Source: UKL13-3 sp943369665 (lineage in GTDB: Bacteria; Bacteroidota; Bacteroidia; UKL13-3). Taken from it: 64,000 bases of DNA. The stretch lies in NCBI GenBank assembly GCA_943369665.1, contig CALRNX020000006.1, positions 128,470 to 192,469 of the forward strand, written 5' to 3'. Both the position numbers and the translations under genes were made by a program. Every line of letters starts with the position of its first letter. The stretch's first letter is position 1. This document shows positions 36,191 to 45,328 of this stretch, piece by piece. Below the pieces are notes generated by a model. It made no database searches. It had not been told where the DNA came from and worked only from the letters and a program-made list of their open reading frames with translations.

Positions 36191-37276
36191 TTATTTTGCG
36201 TGTTGTTGAATAAGAGGGATCAATTGTGTTTCCAAAAGTGTTTTTAGATCCGCTAACTGTGTTTGTGTTGCTTGCACAGCCGATGGTTCATTCATAATTG
36301 ATATGCCAAACGGTGTGGTGTAAGCAGCAATATTTAAAATAGCGGCATCCAGCTTTTGTTGAATTTGCAAGTCCAACGACTTGTTGTACAACTTCACAAA
36401 ATCAGTTATCCCTTTTCCTTGTGTTGCAAATTTGCCCATATACACATTGCGCGATCCTGTAATATTATACTTAAAATCTGTCCATGAATTTTGGGCAAAC
36501 GGACTTTCTTCCAATGCTGCATTTTTCGTAACGAATGGTTCTTCAATTTTACCACTTCCTACCTCATCAATAATGCCAATCATACTATTGGCTATTTCCA
36601 ATAAAGCTTCTTTTTGTGATGTATAATGACTCCCTGCCTGACCCGCACCATATACATTTCCTGAGTAGTTCCCGCCATCAGCTTTCCATTCGTGTATCAT
36701 TTGCGCAGTAATGCGTTTGAGGTGTGCTCCCAATGCTGCAAAATATTGATTTTGGCGTGGTGTAAGTTCTGAAAAAGCACGTTGACCATTTACACCAAAA
36801 GCCAAATACTCGATCGGATGAAATCCTTTTAAGGTAGGATCCAGACTATCGATAAACCCTTGTGTAAATTCATTGGTTGAATCGTTGATCACATTATCGA
36901 TATCCACAAAATTTACCGGCCATGAGTCGATGGCGGGATCCAACTCCAACGTTGCGACAGGACCGAATAAGAATGCTTCCGATTGTTCCCAGGACACACG
37001 GGTGGCATACCAGTTTTGTTGTACACTTTGCAAACCGGCTTGAGACGGGCCGGCTACAAATGCCATAATTGCATCATTCAATAATGATGCTTTTACTGAA
37101 AGGTCAGTAAGATTTGCTTCAGCTATGTTCTTTGTAAAGTCTGTTAAAATTTGTCCTTGTAATGTTGCTGTATCCGGAGTGGTATTTTCTTTATCCGAAT
37201 CATCCTTTTTACATGAAGCAAATGAGAGCAATGCAAAAAATACAATAGGCAGCGAAATATGAGTTAGCAGTTTCAT
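36191..37276 (-). CDS. Imelysin-family lipoprotein, probable iron-binding
   Basis: 361 residues. Lipobox LLSFASC with Cys at residue 22. The imelysin domain spans about 40-355. The family's metal-site motif GxHxxE is present as GFHPIEYLAFG near residue 150, preceded by ELDPAIDSWPVNFVDIDNVI. The alpha-helical bundle sequence and closing LETQLIPLIQQ fit imelysin/ICMP proteins (EfeM, IrpA relatives), which sit in the periplasm and are implicated in iron acquisition. It lies 10 bases after the Rieske gene and 24 before the di-haem gene, in an operon whose promoter carries a Fur-like palindrome. Confidence 0.92.
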   Translation of the reverse strand: MKLLTHISLPIVFFALLSFASCKKDDSDKENTTPDTATLQGQILTDFTKNIAEANLTDLSVKASLLNDAIMAFVAGPSQAGLQSVQQNWYATRVSWEQSEAFLFGPVATLELDPAIDSWPVNFVDIDNVINDSTNEFTQGFIDSLDPTLKGFHPIEYLAFGVNGQRAFSELTPRQNQYFAALGAHLKRITAQMIHEWKADGGNYSGNVYGAGQAGSHYTSQKEALLEIANSMIGIIDEVGSGKIEEPFVTKNAALEESPFAQNSWTDFKYNITGSRNVYMGKFATQGKGITDFVKLYNKSLDLQIQQKLDAAILNIAAYTTPFGISIMNEPSAVQATQTQLADLKTLLETQLIPLIQQHAK

Positions 37277-37286
37277 TGTGTATTAT

Positions 37287-37718
37287 TTATGAAATGATTA
37301 AATATTGATCTTGTTGTTCGATTTTGAATTTTTTTAGGGGTTCTGTAGCCGGACCTGTTTTTACGTTTCCATCGGTGTCAAAAGCACTTCCATGCAATCC
37401 GCAATACAAACCCTTGGCATTTGCAGTAAGGTTCCAATCCTGGTGTGAACAACGCATTAAAACTGCGCTGAATGTTTCATCACTTTTTCTGGACACCATA
37501 ATATCATATTGCAATCCTTCTACACGCACAATGCTCACACTGCTTTGGGCAAATTCAGTAAGCGGCAGCATTATTTTTCCGTTGTTGGCTTTGGTTGGAT
37601 AAACCTTAATAGATGAGCAGCTTTGTACCAATGAAGACACCCCTCCCATCAACACCAATGCACACGATGCTTTACCGGTTGCTTTAAAAAAATCCTTACG
37701 CGTGTATTGTGTTTTCAT
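37287..37718 (-). CDS. Rieske [2Fe-2S] protein
   Basis: 143 residues. The cluster ligands are visible as Cys-x-His in MRCSHQDWNL near residue 89 and Cys-x-x-His in LYCGLHGSAFD near 107, followed by the GP.T.PL strand. The N-terminus TRKDFFKATGKASCALVLMG resembles a Tat signal, although the arginine pair is RK rather than RR. It leads to a possible lipobox (LVQSC near 34). It is therefore an exported, membrane-attached electron carrier rather than part of a dioxygenase. It lies 6 bases downstream of the porin gene and 10 upstream of the imelysin gene. Electron exchange with the di-haem protein of the same operon is an inference. Confidence 0.92.
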   Translation of the reverse strand: MKTQYTRKDFFKATGKASCALVLMGGVSSLVQSCSSIKVYPTKANNGKIMLPLTEFAQSSVSIVRVEGLQYDIMVSRKSDETFSAVLMRCSHQDWNLTANAKGLYCGLHGSAFDTDGNVKTGPATEPLKKFKIEQQDQYLIIS

Positions 37719-37724
37719 GTTGAG

Positions 37725-38939
37725 TTAAAAACTATAAGCTACACCAAGATTCACATAGCTGCGTTGGGTATAAAACGGAGCAGCATAAGGAACAGGATTG
37801 GTTATTAAAGCCTGATTGTATTCGCCATTCATCACATAATGATAATCGGCTTTGATAACCACACCACGAACAGGTAAAAAACTGAGTCCAACGAATCCAT
37901 GATGCTGCTTGTAGTAAGGATTATCAATTCCGTTAGAAGGTAATTTCGCTGTCATATCAATATATTCATACCGAGAGAAGAGTTGAAGTTGTTTACTACC
38001 GCTGTATTTTTTGTACAATACATCATACGCTACTTCCATGTTTGCTCCTTGCATTTGCTCCGGTGTATTGCTGGCATATGCACTATTAATATTTGCCGCA
38101 TCGGGAATATTGATCACACTGGCCATTGCTTTGATTAAAAGTCCATTGCTTCGGTATTGTCCATTGATCTCATTCACATAAACTGGCGTTCCAAAAAATC
38201 CGGTACTCAAATCGAACCGATCAGCCGTTTTATTATCAACACCTACTGAACCTCCCACATAACTGCTTGCCTGGAATCGGAATGAGCCTACGTAGTATAA
38301 TAATGCTGCGGTCACGGCTTTTTGCCTGGCCGAAACAGCTAAACCTTCCGAGCGTCCGCCACCAATTCCATTCTCCATCGAAAAACCATCTGCATTTAAT
38401 CCGGTAAGTAATGCAATACTGTAATTTAACCCTGCAATATTGGAAACATTTCCATACAAGCCCACTCCAAGTTCGCGCCATGTTGTTGGGATAATCATTG
38501 TTTCCAAAACGCTCCTTTCATTACCGTTAAATGTATTGGGTAAATGGTTTTCGTTGGTGATACCGATACGAGGTACAAATAATCCTGCTTGTATATAATG
38601 ACTGCGGTTGATATCGAATTTTATAAATGCCTGTTCCATGGCTATTTCACCGCCCTTCCCATCACCGGCAACTGCATCTTCCAATTCCATTTCCGAGAAA
38701 AATGAAATGCGGTCATTAAACCTGTGACCTACAAAAAGCACCACACGTTTGAGTTGAGCGGTAGCTGTTTGTTGTTTAATATCTTGTGTGTAAAATGCCT
38801 CCCCATAACCTGATAACGCTGTTGCCGAACTCCCCTTTATGTTCAACCCTGCGGCCAACGAATCCTCATGCGTTAAAATTTGTGCTGAAGCCGGGAAGGC
38901 TAAAAAAAGTGTGCAAACTACCAAAAACAATACCCTCAT
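37725..38939 (-). CDS. Outer membrane porin-like protein, first gene of the operon
   Basis: 404 residues. Signal peptide MRVLFLVVCTLFLAFPASAQ. The rest is beta-barrel-like: alternating strands with KRVVLFVGHRFNDRISFFSE, EMELEDAVAG and QAFIKFDINRSHYIQAGLFV, resembling the phosphate-selective porin O/P type. It ends in NLGVAYSF with the terminal Phe used for barrel insertion. It probably lets a small solute through the outer membrane. It leads an operon with Rieske, imelysin and di-haem proteins (gaps of 6, 10 and 24 bases). This suggests an iron-related solute, but the sequence does not show which. Confidence 0.87.
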   Translation of the reverse strand: MRVLFLVVCTLFLAFPASAQILTHEDSLAAGLNIKGSSATALSGYGEAFYTQDIKQQTATAQLKRVVLFVGHRFNDRISFFSEMELEDAVAGDGKGGEIAMEQAFIKFDINRSHYIQAGLFVPRIGITNENHLPNTFNGNERSVLETMIIPTTWRELGVGLYGNVSNIAGLNYSIALLTGLNADGFSMENGIGGGRSEGLAVSARQKAVTAALLYYVGSFRFQASSYVGGSVGVDNKTADRFDLSTGFFGTPVYVNEINGQYRSNGLLIKAMASVINIPDAANINSAYASNTPEQMQGANMEVAYDVLYKKYSGSKQLQLFSRYEYIDMTAKLPSNGIDNPYYKQHHGFVGLSFLPVRGVVIKADYHYVMNGEYNQALITNPVPYAAPFYTQRSYVNLGVAYSF

Positions 38940-38959
38940 AGTCGTAAAAAGATGAGGGG

Positions 38960-38991
38960 CAAAAATATCCTATTTATAATTTGTCTAAATA
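38960..38991 (-). promoter_or_regulatory. Operon promoter with Fur-like palindrome
   Basis: On the minus strand TATTTTTG (38960-38967) is a full -7 box (TAnnTTTG), 21 bases before the porin ATG. At 38971-38991 lies an inverted repeat with arms TATTTA/TAAATA around an AT-rich 9-base centre. It resembles Fur-type sites seen ahead of iron genes in Bacteroidota. It covers the expected -33 position, so a bound repressor would block transcription. The identity of the regulator is inferred. Confidence 0.5.
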
Positions 38992-39026
38992 AAAATTAGG
39001 TGATATTTATCAATGCCAAAGGATGC

Positions 39027-40044
39027 TTATAGCAGGTTATCCAAAATAGGATGTGTAAGTTTTCGCCACCAAAATGGAATTAATACCGGTAGAATCAAAC
39101 TCGCATAACCGCCCGGTAAAACCGGACTTTGGGAATAGGTTTCAAGTGTATGAAAGGGTTTTGATGCATGGTAATGATGATCGGCATGACGGCTCAAGTC
39201 AACCAATACAAAACGGCTCACAAACCTGTCGCTTTGCCAACTGTGAAGTTCGGTTGCCCGTTCTTTTTCATTGCGCACCAATCCATAATGCTCAATATAT
39301 ATTTACATACTCCAATAAAAAATTAGCAACAATGCAATGGACAAACCATGCAGCCAATGCTAAAGGTCCTGCCATTAAGAATAAGCTTACATCAAACAGA
39401 ATATGATATATCAATTGGCGAATCATGTAGTTTTCCCAACCCCACGTGAGCTTATCTTGCTTTTTGCAACGTTCGGTTTCCAATTGCCATGCACTTTTGA
39501 TCTGACCTAAACTGCTACTCAGAAAAAAGCCATATATGGATTGACCACGTCTGGCTGTAGCAGAATCTTTGGTTGTTCCCACCCATTTATGATGAACACG
39601 CAGGTGTTCTATAAAAAAGTAAAAATTACCTGAAGTGAACAGCAACAATTTCCCAGCCCATTGCGATAAAGCATCTTTACGATGTATAAACTCATGAGCC
39701 ATAACGATGGCCCCACTACCGGTATACACAGCCATGCTTAAGATAGCATACCAAATATGGTAATCGCCAATAATATTATTCCAAACACCATATGCGAAAG
39801 AAGCAATACAGGCAGATTGTAAAGGAACATGCAACCACAATATAAGATTGGGAAGCATATTCTTTTCGCCACTATGTTGTTGAGATAAAAACTCCCGCGA
39901 CACCAAATCAACAAACCCTAAGACAATAAACGAATAAATAATATTGCCTGCACTCCAAATACCACCATGCAAATTACCATACACTACCAGCAAGCCCGGT
40001 GTAAGGCTCAGAGTGTATAGTCCGTTGCGAAGTGTAGTATTCAT
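39027..40044 (-). pseudogene. alkB: Alkane 1-monooxygenase-like gene (alkB) with one-base frameshift
   Basis: Two adjacent frames together encode one AlkB-type membrane di-iron hydroxylase of about 338 residues, close to the family length. The first frame (40044-39292) has several membrane helices and the histidine boxes AHEFIHRKD and EHLRVHHKW. It then reads LEYVNIY and stops. The second frame (39281-39027, open from further upstream) has LSRHADHHYHASKPF and the typical end LPGGYASLILPVLIP. Deleting one A within the AT-repeat at about 39294-39304 restores LEYVNYIEHYGLVRNE, the conserved 'NYIEHYGL' box. The break is therefore a single-base insertion in a short AT run, either a real mutation or a sequencing error. 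The gene follows flotillin by 10 bases and may share its transcript. An intact enzyme would hydroxylate an alkyl or fatty chain. Confidence 0.88.
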
Positions 40045-40054
40045 TACATATTAT

Positions 40055-41566
40055 TTACTCTGCCTTAGTTTTCTCTTCACCCTCTGCGTTTGTCACATCA
40101 TTCCCTTTAAGATAAGTCGGTAAATTTAATCCAGCCATATTAAACAAATCGTTTAAAGGCGGTACGGTTTTCATCATGCCTGAAACAAAATTCGCTGTCG
40201 ATCCATTGCCATTTTCTCCGTTCCCATTGCCACTATCCCAAACGGTAATTTTATCGATCTTAATATTTTTAACGGCTTCAACCTGCGTTTTAACAAGCTC
40301 AGGCAATTTTTCAATTAATAACAACTGGAATGCTTTTGTTGGATCACCTCCCGCAGCTTTAACTACTTGCTCGTAACCTTTGGCTTGTTTGGTCAGAATT
40401 TCAAACAAACCATTTGCTTCTGCTTCCATCTTTGCAAAAATTGCATCGGCTTCACCTTTTGCATTCTCACGAATTCTTTCAGCATCGGCTTGTGCTTCAA
40501 TAATGGCTCTTTGTTTAGCGATCTCTGCCGGAACAACTACGTTTGCAATTTGCGTTGAACGCTCTCTCTCCGAACGCGCCAATTCCGCCTTTTGTTCAGC
40601 CAAATATGCTTCTTCAAGGGCTTTTGCTTGTTGAACTTTTTCAGCAGAGATTGCAATGCGCATCGACTCTGCCTCTTTTTCTCTTCTTAGTGCTTCCGAA
40701 TTTGCTATCGCAATCTTTGCTTCATTTTCACCACGCACTGCAATGGCATTTGCTTCCGAAATTTTCACGCGGGTATCCCGTTCGGCTTCTGCTTTACCAA
40801 TCGATTCATCTTTGGCTGCAGATGCGATACTGATCTCTCTGTCTTTTTGCGTAATGGCAATCTTTACATCACGATCCCTATGCGTTTCAGCAATTTGTGT
40901 ATCGCGCTCTCTGTCGGCAATTGCCTTTCCAGTTTCTCCGATTTTTTCCTGCTCGGCAACACTTATTTTTGCTTCGTTGATGGCTTTAGCTGCCGCTTCC
41001 TTACCCAATGCTTCAATGTATCCCGACTCATCTTTAATATCCGTTACGTTTACGTTGATGAGTTTCAACCCGATCTTTTTAAGTTCATTGTCTACATTGA
41101 TGGAAATGTTTTCCAAAAATTTATCACGATCCGAATTGATTTCTTCGATCATCATCGTTGCGATAACCAAGCGTAATTGACCAAATAAGATATCTTTTGA
41201 CAATTCCTGAATCTCATTCTGTGCAAGCCCCAATAATCTTTCAGCTGCATTATTCATACTATCGGATTCGGTGGAAATGGCAATGGTAAAACGACATGGT
41301 ACATCCACACGAATATTTTGCCTGCTTAATGCGTTGGTCAGATTTGCTTCAATGGAGATGGGCTTTAAATCGAGGTATGCGTAATCCTGAATAACCGGCC
41401 AGATAAAAGCTCCGCCACCATGAATACATTTTGCAGAAGTGCCTCCTGTGCGGCCATAAACAACCAGAATTTTATCGGATGGACAACGCTTGTAACGAGA
41501 GATTAATGCCGTTATGGTAACAAATGCAACAACGGATGCAACAACAATAATAATAAGTGGGCTCAT
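40055..41566 (-). CDS. Flotillin-family (SPFH) membrane protein
   Basis: 503 residues. An N-terminal membrane helix (LIIIVVASVVAFVTITALIS) is followed by the SPFH/band-7 domain at about 25-200 (SDKILVVYGRTGG, IHGGGAFIWPVIQDYAYLDL, DVPCRFTIAI, KLINVNVTDIKDESGYIEAL). A long charged Ala/Glu/Lys coiled coil covers about 200-400 (KIGETGKAIADRERDTQIAE), and a C-terminal domain with GGDPTKAFQLLLIEKLPELV follows. It forms membrane microdomain scaffolds. It lies 8 bases downstream of the NfeD-like gene, the usual partner, so the pair is one operon; the broken alkB follows 10 bases later. Confidence 0.95.
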   Translation of the reverse strand: MSPLIIIVVASVVAFVTITALISRYKRCPSDKILVVYGRTGGTSAKCIHGGGAFIWPVIQDYAYLDLKPISIEANLTNALSRQNIRVDVPCRFTIAISTESDSMNNAAERLLGLAQNEIQELSKDILFGQLRLVIATMMIEEINSDRDKFLENISINVDNELKKIGLKLINVNVTDIKDESGYIEALGKEAAAKAINEAKISVAEQEKIGETGKAIADRERDTQIAETHRDRDVKIAITQKDREISIASAAKDESIGKAEAERDTRVKISEANAIAVRGENEAKIAIANSEALRREKEAESMRIAISAEKVQQAKALEEAYLAEQKAELARSERERSTQIANVVVPAEIAKQRAIIEAQADAERIRENAKGEADAIFAKMEAEANGLFEILTKQAKGYEQVVKAAGGDPTKAFQLLLIEKLPELVKTQVEAVKNIKIDKITVWDSGNGNGENGNGSTANFVSGMMKTVPPLNDLFNMAGLNLPTYLKGNDVTNAEGEEKTKAE

Positions 41567-41574
41567 AGGTTTGG

Positions 41575-42144
41575 TTATATTTTTTCGACAATTAATAGAT
41601 TATTTTCAATAGCAACAACACGGATCATTGTTCCGGTTTCGAGCTTTTGGTTGCTATTAGTGATAGCGTCCAGTTCATGTGAGGCACCTTTGGCACTCAC
41701 CTGCACTTTTCCCTTACCACTTTTGTTTGGTGGAATGCTCAGGTATACTTGTCCTGTTTGGTGCAACGTATCTTTCACAGAGAAAGAATTGTTTTCCGCA
41801 AGACCTTCAATTTGTTTCATCAACCAAAAGAACAGCCACACAAATACAACACCGATGGCAAAGGCAATGATGATAACAATGGTTTTGTTTTGGAAAGAAT
41901 CATAAAACGAAATTCCACCCCATCCGATACCCAACAAAAAGTTGGTGAGATTGCGAAATGAAAACAGTTGAAAGGGAGTATCCCCATCCTGCAAATCGCC
42001 ATCAAAATCAGCCTCAACACCATCGGCAGCATCCACACCTACGAAAGTCATAATGGTTTGAAGAAGAAAAATAATGGAGGTTGGAATTGCAATAAACCAA
42101 AATAGCCTTTGGAGCGTTTCCATGGTTTCAAAAAAGTGCATCAT
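41575..42144 (-). CDS. NfeD-like membrane protein
   Basis: 189 residues. Three hydrophobic segments lie near 12-36, 65-82 and 87-110 (TIVIIIAFAIGVVFVWLFFW). A C-terminal OB-fold-like domain covers about 120-189 (TGQVYLSIPPNKSGKGKVQV, GTMIRVVAIENNLLIVEKI). This is the short NfeD form without the ClpP-like protease domain, usually paired with flotillin. It is thought to act with flotillin at the membrane. The flotillin gene starts 8 bases downstream. A Met-Met start at 42144 is followed by a second Met at residue 7; either could be used. Confidence 0.88.
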   Translation of the reverse strand: MMHFFETMETLQRLFWFIAIPTSIIFLLQTIMTFVGVDAADGVEADFDGDLQDGDTPFQLFSFRNLTNFLLGIGWGGISFYDSFQNKTIVIIIAFAIGVVFVWLFFWLMKQIEGLAENNSFSVKDTLHQTGQVYLSIPPNKSGKGKVQVSAKGASHELDAITNSNQKLETGTMIRVVAIENNLLIVEKI

Positions 42145-42291
42145 AGTTTAATTGGAGTAGGAATTATGTTACGGAAGAAAACTAAAAAGAATGAAAACTG
42201 CAAGCGGATTTATAGCAACAGATTAGCAGAGAAATTAGTAAATAGTGAATCTCAGAAAATATCTGTATAAATCTGTAGCACTATCAAAAAA

Positions 42292-43785
42292 CTAATTCAC
42301 CTGCAAAAACTCAACCGATGCCTGAATATCATCATGCAGCATTCTGTCTTTTTCAACAAATGAAACAACCTTGCGGTAATCTGCCACAAAGGTTTCAACA
42401 GTTGTTGAACTTTTTAACGGACGTCTGAATTCCAATGCTTGTGTTGCGTTTAATAACTCAATTGCCAGAACACGTTCAGTGTTTTTCATTACACGCAAAC
42501 ATTTTGTTGCCGCGTTGGCACCCATACTCACATGGTCTTCCTGTCCGTTGCTGCTTACAATGCTATCCACCGATGCCGGTGTGCACAATTGTTTGCTTTG
42601 GCTAACAATAGATGCGGCAGTGTATTGCGGGATCATCATACCTGAATTTAACCCGGCATCTTTTGCCAGGAATGGAGGCAATCCCCGTAAACCGGAAATC
42701 AATTGGTATGTTCTGCGCTCCGAAATACTTCCCAACTCAGCCGTTGCAATGGCCAAAAAATCCAATACCAAAGCAAGTGGTTGTCCATGAAAATTACCGC
42801 CCGAGAGGATCAGATCATCCTCAACAAAAACATTTGGATTATCCGTAACCGAAACCATTTCGGTTGATACCACAGAAGCAATATACTTAAACGTATCCTT
42901 GCTGGCTCCATGTACCTGTGGGATACAACGGAATGCATAAGGATCCTGAACTTGTACTTTATGTTGTTGAGCAATTTGGCTATCTGCCAATAATGCACGA
43001 ATCGTGGCAGCAGTTTCAATCTGACCAGCATGTGGTCGAACAGCATGCAATTGAGGTGAAAACGGTTCCAACTTGGCATCAAATGCATCAATTGAAATGG
43101 CTGCGATTTTATCAGCATGCGATGAAAGTTGTTGTGCTTTTAACACGCACCAAACAGCATACGATAACATGAATTGGGTTCCGTTTATCAATGCCAATCC
43201 TTCTTTTGATTTTAGCTTAACCGGTGAAAGCTTGTGCTCTTTCAAAACATCTTCCGAATGAACAATGTCAAACTTCGAACTTTGAGCATCAAACTTCCAT
43301 ACTTTTCCTTCTCCAAAAAGCGGTAAACACAAATGTGCCAAGGGTGCCAAATCGCCCGATGCGCCCAATGAGCCTTGCTCATACACAACAGGCAAAATAT
43401 CATTATTGAAAAAGTAGATCAACCGTTCAACTGTTTCCAATTGCACCCCACTGTTTCCATAACTCAACGATTGTACTTTGAGCAGCAACATCAGTTTTAC
43501 AATTTCCTGAGGAACAAAATCACCTGTTCCACAAGCATGCGAACGCAACAAATTGTATTGCAATAATTCCAATTCGTTAGGTGAGATCTGGGTATTGCAC
43601 AAAGATCCAAATCCTGTATTGATACCATAAAAAACAGCATCCTTATCGCTCATCTTCTTATCCAGGTATTCGCGACAAGCAACAATGCGTTGTTTCGCCT
43701 CGGCAGAAAGTGTTATGTTTTTCTTTTCACGAATGATGGAAGAAATATCAGATAAAGTTAAAGTTGAAGTTATCGTAAAATGCAT
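42292..43785 (-). CDS. hutH: Histidine ammonia-lyase
   Basis: 497 residues, normal for the family. It removes ammonia from histidine to give urocanate, the first step of histidine breakdown. The Ala-Ser-Gly that forms the MIO cofactor is in GSLGASGDLAPLAHL near 140-150. YGINTGFGSL lies near 50-58, QDPYAFRCIPQVHGA near 275-290, and NGQEDHVSMGANAA near 415. The rest of the hut pathway (hutU, hutI) is not in the window. It lies 42 bases downstream of hisS on the same strand, so the two histidine-using genes may share a transcript. Confidence 0.95.
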   Translation of the reverse strand: MHFTITSTLTLSDISSIIREKKNITLSAEAKQRIVACREYLDKKMSDKDAVFYGINTGFGSLCNTQISPNELELLQYNLLRSHACGTGDFVPQEIVKLMLLLKVQSLSYGNSGVQLETVERLIYFFNNDILPVVYEQGSLGASGDLAPLAHLCLPLFGEGKVWKFDAQSSKFDIVHSEDVLKEHKLSPVKLKSKEGLALINGTQFMLSYAVWCVLKAQQLSSHADKIAAISIDAFDAKLEPFSPQLHAVRPHAGQIETAATIRALLADSQIAQQHKVQVQDPYAFRCIPQVHGASKDTFKYIASVVSTEMVSVTDNPNVFVEDDLILSGGNFHGQPLALVLDFLAIATAELGSISERRTYQLISGLRGLPPFLAKDAGLNSGMMIPQYTAASIVSQSKQLCTPASVDSIVSSNGQEDHVSMGANAATKCLRVMKNTERVLAIELLNATQALEFRRPLKSSTTVETFVADYRKVVSFVEKDRMLHDDIQASVEFLQVN

Positions 43786-43827
43786 TTTTGAGTTGAGATT
43801 TTTAATATAAAACGTTAAAACGTAAAG

Positions 43828-45240
43828 CTATTTTATATGGTTGATGATTTCTTCAATGGTTGATACCGGAATTACCTTCCCGTTTATATCTTTTAACATC
43901 ATTGAATCGTCTTTGATAATAAGTCGGAAAGGAATTTTTAAGGCATCAGCATAATTCATCGGCTTTTGCATTGGGTTTTCTTTTTCCTTTTTGGATTGGG
44001 GCAATTCAGGATACAATTCTGATGCAATTTGTGTATCCCTTAATTTTTTCAGGATGCTTAATGCACTTGTTTGGGTTGTTTCTTCAAACGCACAGATCAA
44101 TACTTTTGTGGATGTGGTATTTAAGTCTTCCGGAAATAATTTCAACTCTTCGATCACATCATAGATACGATCCAAACCAAAACTGATCCCCACACCCGAA
44201 ACATTGGGCAAACCAAATATACCGGTCAGGTTATCATAACGCCCACCACCGCCAATGCTTGATTTTATTGTTGTTCGATCATCATACACAACTACTTCCA
44301 TGATACAACCTGTGTAGTAACCAAGTCCTCTGGCAAGATTAGTATCAATACTAACTCTACTTAAATCAACTCCTGTTATATTCAGAAATGTACAAACTTG
44401 TTTAAGTTCTTCAATACCTTTCTTTCCAATTTCACTGTTAACAAGAACACTTTGTTCAAGACCTTCTATAATCTTAAGTGTATCTTGATTATCAAAAGCT
44501 GTTGCAATACTCCAAAGTACACTTAAGTCGGCATCAATATTCTTCTCATTAAGCTCCTTCTGAATTCCTTCAACACCAATTTTATCTAATTTGTCAAGTA
44601 TTACAATAAATTCATTGACGTTATTCTCAAGCCCCATAATCTCGGCCAACCCAGAAAGAATTTTTCTATTGTTTAGCTTTATTTTAAAATTTATGGTCGT
44701 TCCATTCTTCACTAATAACTTACTGAATACTTCAATATAAATCTGAATCAAATCTGCCTCATTCAGCAAACTATCACTTCCCACCACATCTGCATCACAT
44801 TGCCAAAATTCGCGGTAACGGCCTCGTTGCGGCCTGTCGGCACGCCACACAGGCTGCATTTGGTATCGTTTGAACGGAAAGGTGATTTCGTTTTTGTTCA
44901 TCACAACATAACGTGCAAACGGAACAGTCAAATCATAACGCAATCCTTTTTCAGTAACTGTCTTATTAAAATCTCCCTGAGTTAGGATCTCGAATTTTGG
45001 ATTTCGAACTTGCTCTAATGTATCACCACTATTCAAAACCCTAAACAACAATTTATCTCCTTCATCTCCATACTTCCCTTCAAGCGTAGAAAGGTTTTCC
45101 ATCGTAGGTGTTTCAATAGGCATAAATCCATATTTCTTAAACACGGTTTCAATGGTGTTTAAAATATACTTGCGCTTTTGCACTTCAGCCGGACCGAAAT
45201 CACGTGTGCCTTTTGGAATAGTTGGTTTTTGTACTGCCAT
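43828..45240 (-). CDS. hisS: Histidine--tRNA ligase
   Basis: 470 residues, class II aminoacyl-tRNA synthetase. Motif 1 is near GFMPIETPTMENL and motif 2 near RYQMQPVWRADRPQRGRYRE. The histidine-binding LARGLGYYTGCIMEV lies near 315-330, and motif 3 is SGVGISFGLDRI near 365. A C-terminal anticodon-binding domain follows (VLICAFEETTQTSALSILKK). It charges tRNA-His in the cytoplasm. It has its own promoter and is followed after 42 bases by hutH. Confidence 0.97.
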   Translation of the reverse strand: MAVQKPTIPKGTRDFGPAEVQKRKYILNTIETVFKKYGFMPIETPTMENLSTLEGKYGDEGDKLLFRVLNSGDTLEQVRNPKFEILTQGDFNKTVTEKGLRYDLTVPFARYVVMNKNEITFPFKRYQMQPVWRADRPQRGRYREFWQCDADVVGSDSLLNEADLIQIYIEVFSKLLVKNGTTINFKIKLNNRKILSGLAEIMGLENNVNEFIVILDKLDKIGVEGIQKELNEKNIDADLSVLWSIATAFDNQDTLKIIEGLEQSVLVNSEIGKKGIEELKQVCTFLNITGVDLSRVSIDTNLARGLGYYTGCIMEVVVYDDRTTIKSSIGGGGRYDNLTGIFGLPNVSGVGISFGLDRIYDVIEELKLFPEDLNTTSTKVLICAFEETTQTSALSILKKLRDTQIASELYPELPQSKKEKENPMQKPMNYADALKIPFRLIIKDDSMMLKDINGKVIPVSTIEEIINHIK

Positions 45241-45253
45241 AATTTTGAGGTGT

Positions 45254-45284
45254 CGAAAATACTTCTAAAATGTTCTCTATGCAA
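45254..45284 (-). promoter_or_regulatory. hisS promoter
   Basis: Minus-strand TTG (45282-45284), 20 bases, then TATTTTCG (45254-45261), a near match to the Bacteroidota pattern. The box is 13 bases before the hisS ATG at 45240, so the leader is very short. Confidence 0.5.
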
Positions 45285-45328
45285 TGGGTTTAATTGGAAT
45301 TGAAAAATGATATTTATATCTTTAGAAA

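Noticed and set aside
39027..39281. Separate 84-codon gene
   Set aside because: It is the frameshifted C-terminal part of the alkB-type hydroxylase, carrying its last histidine box.
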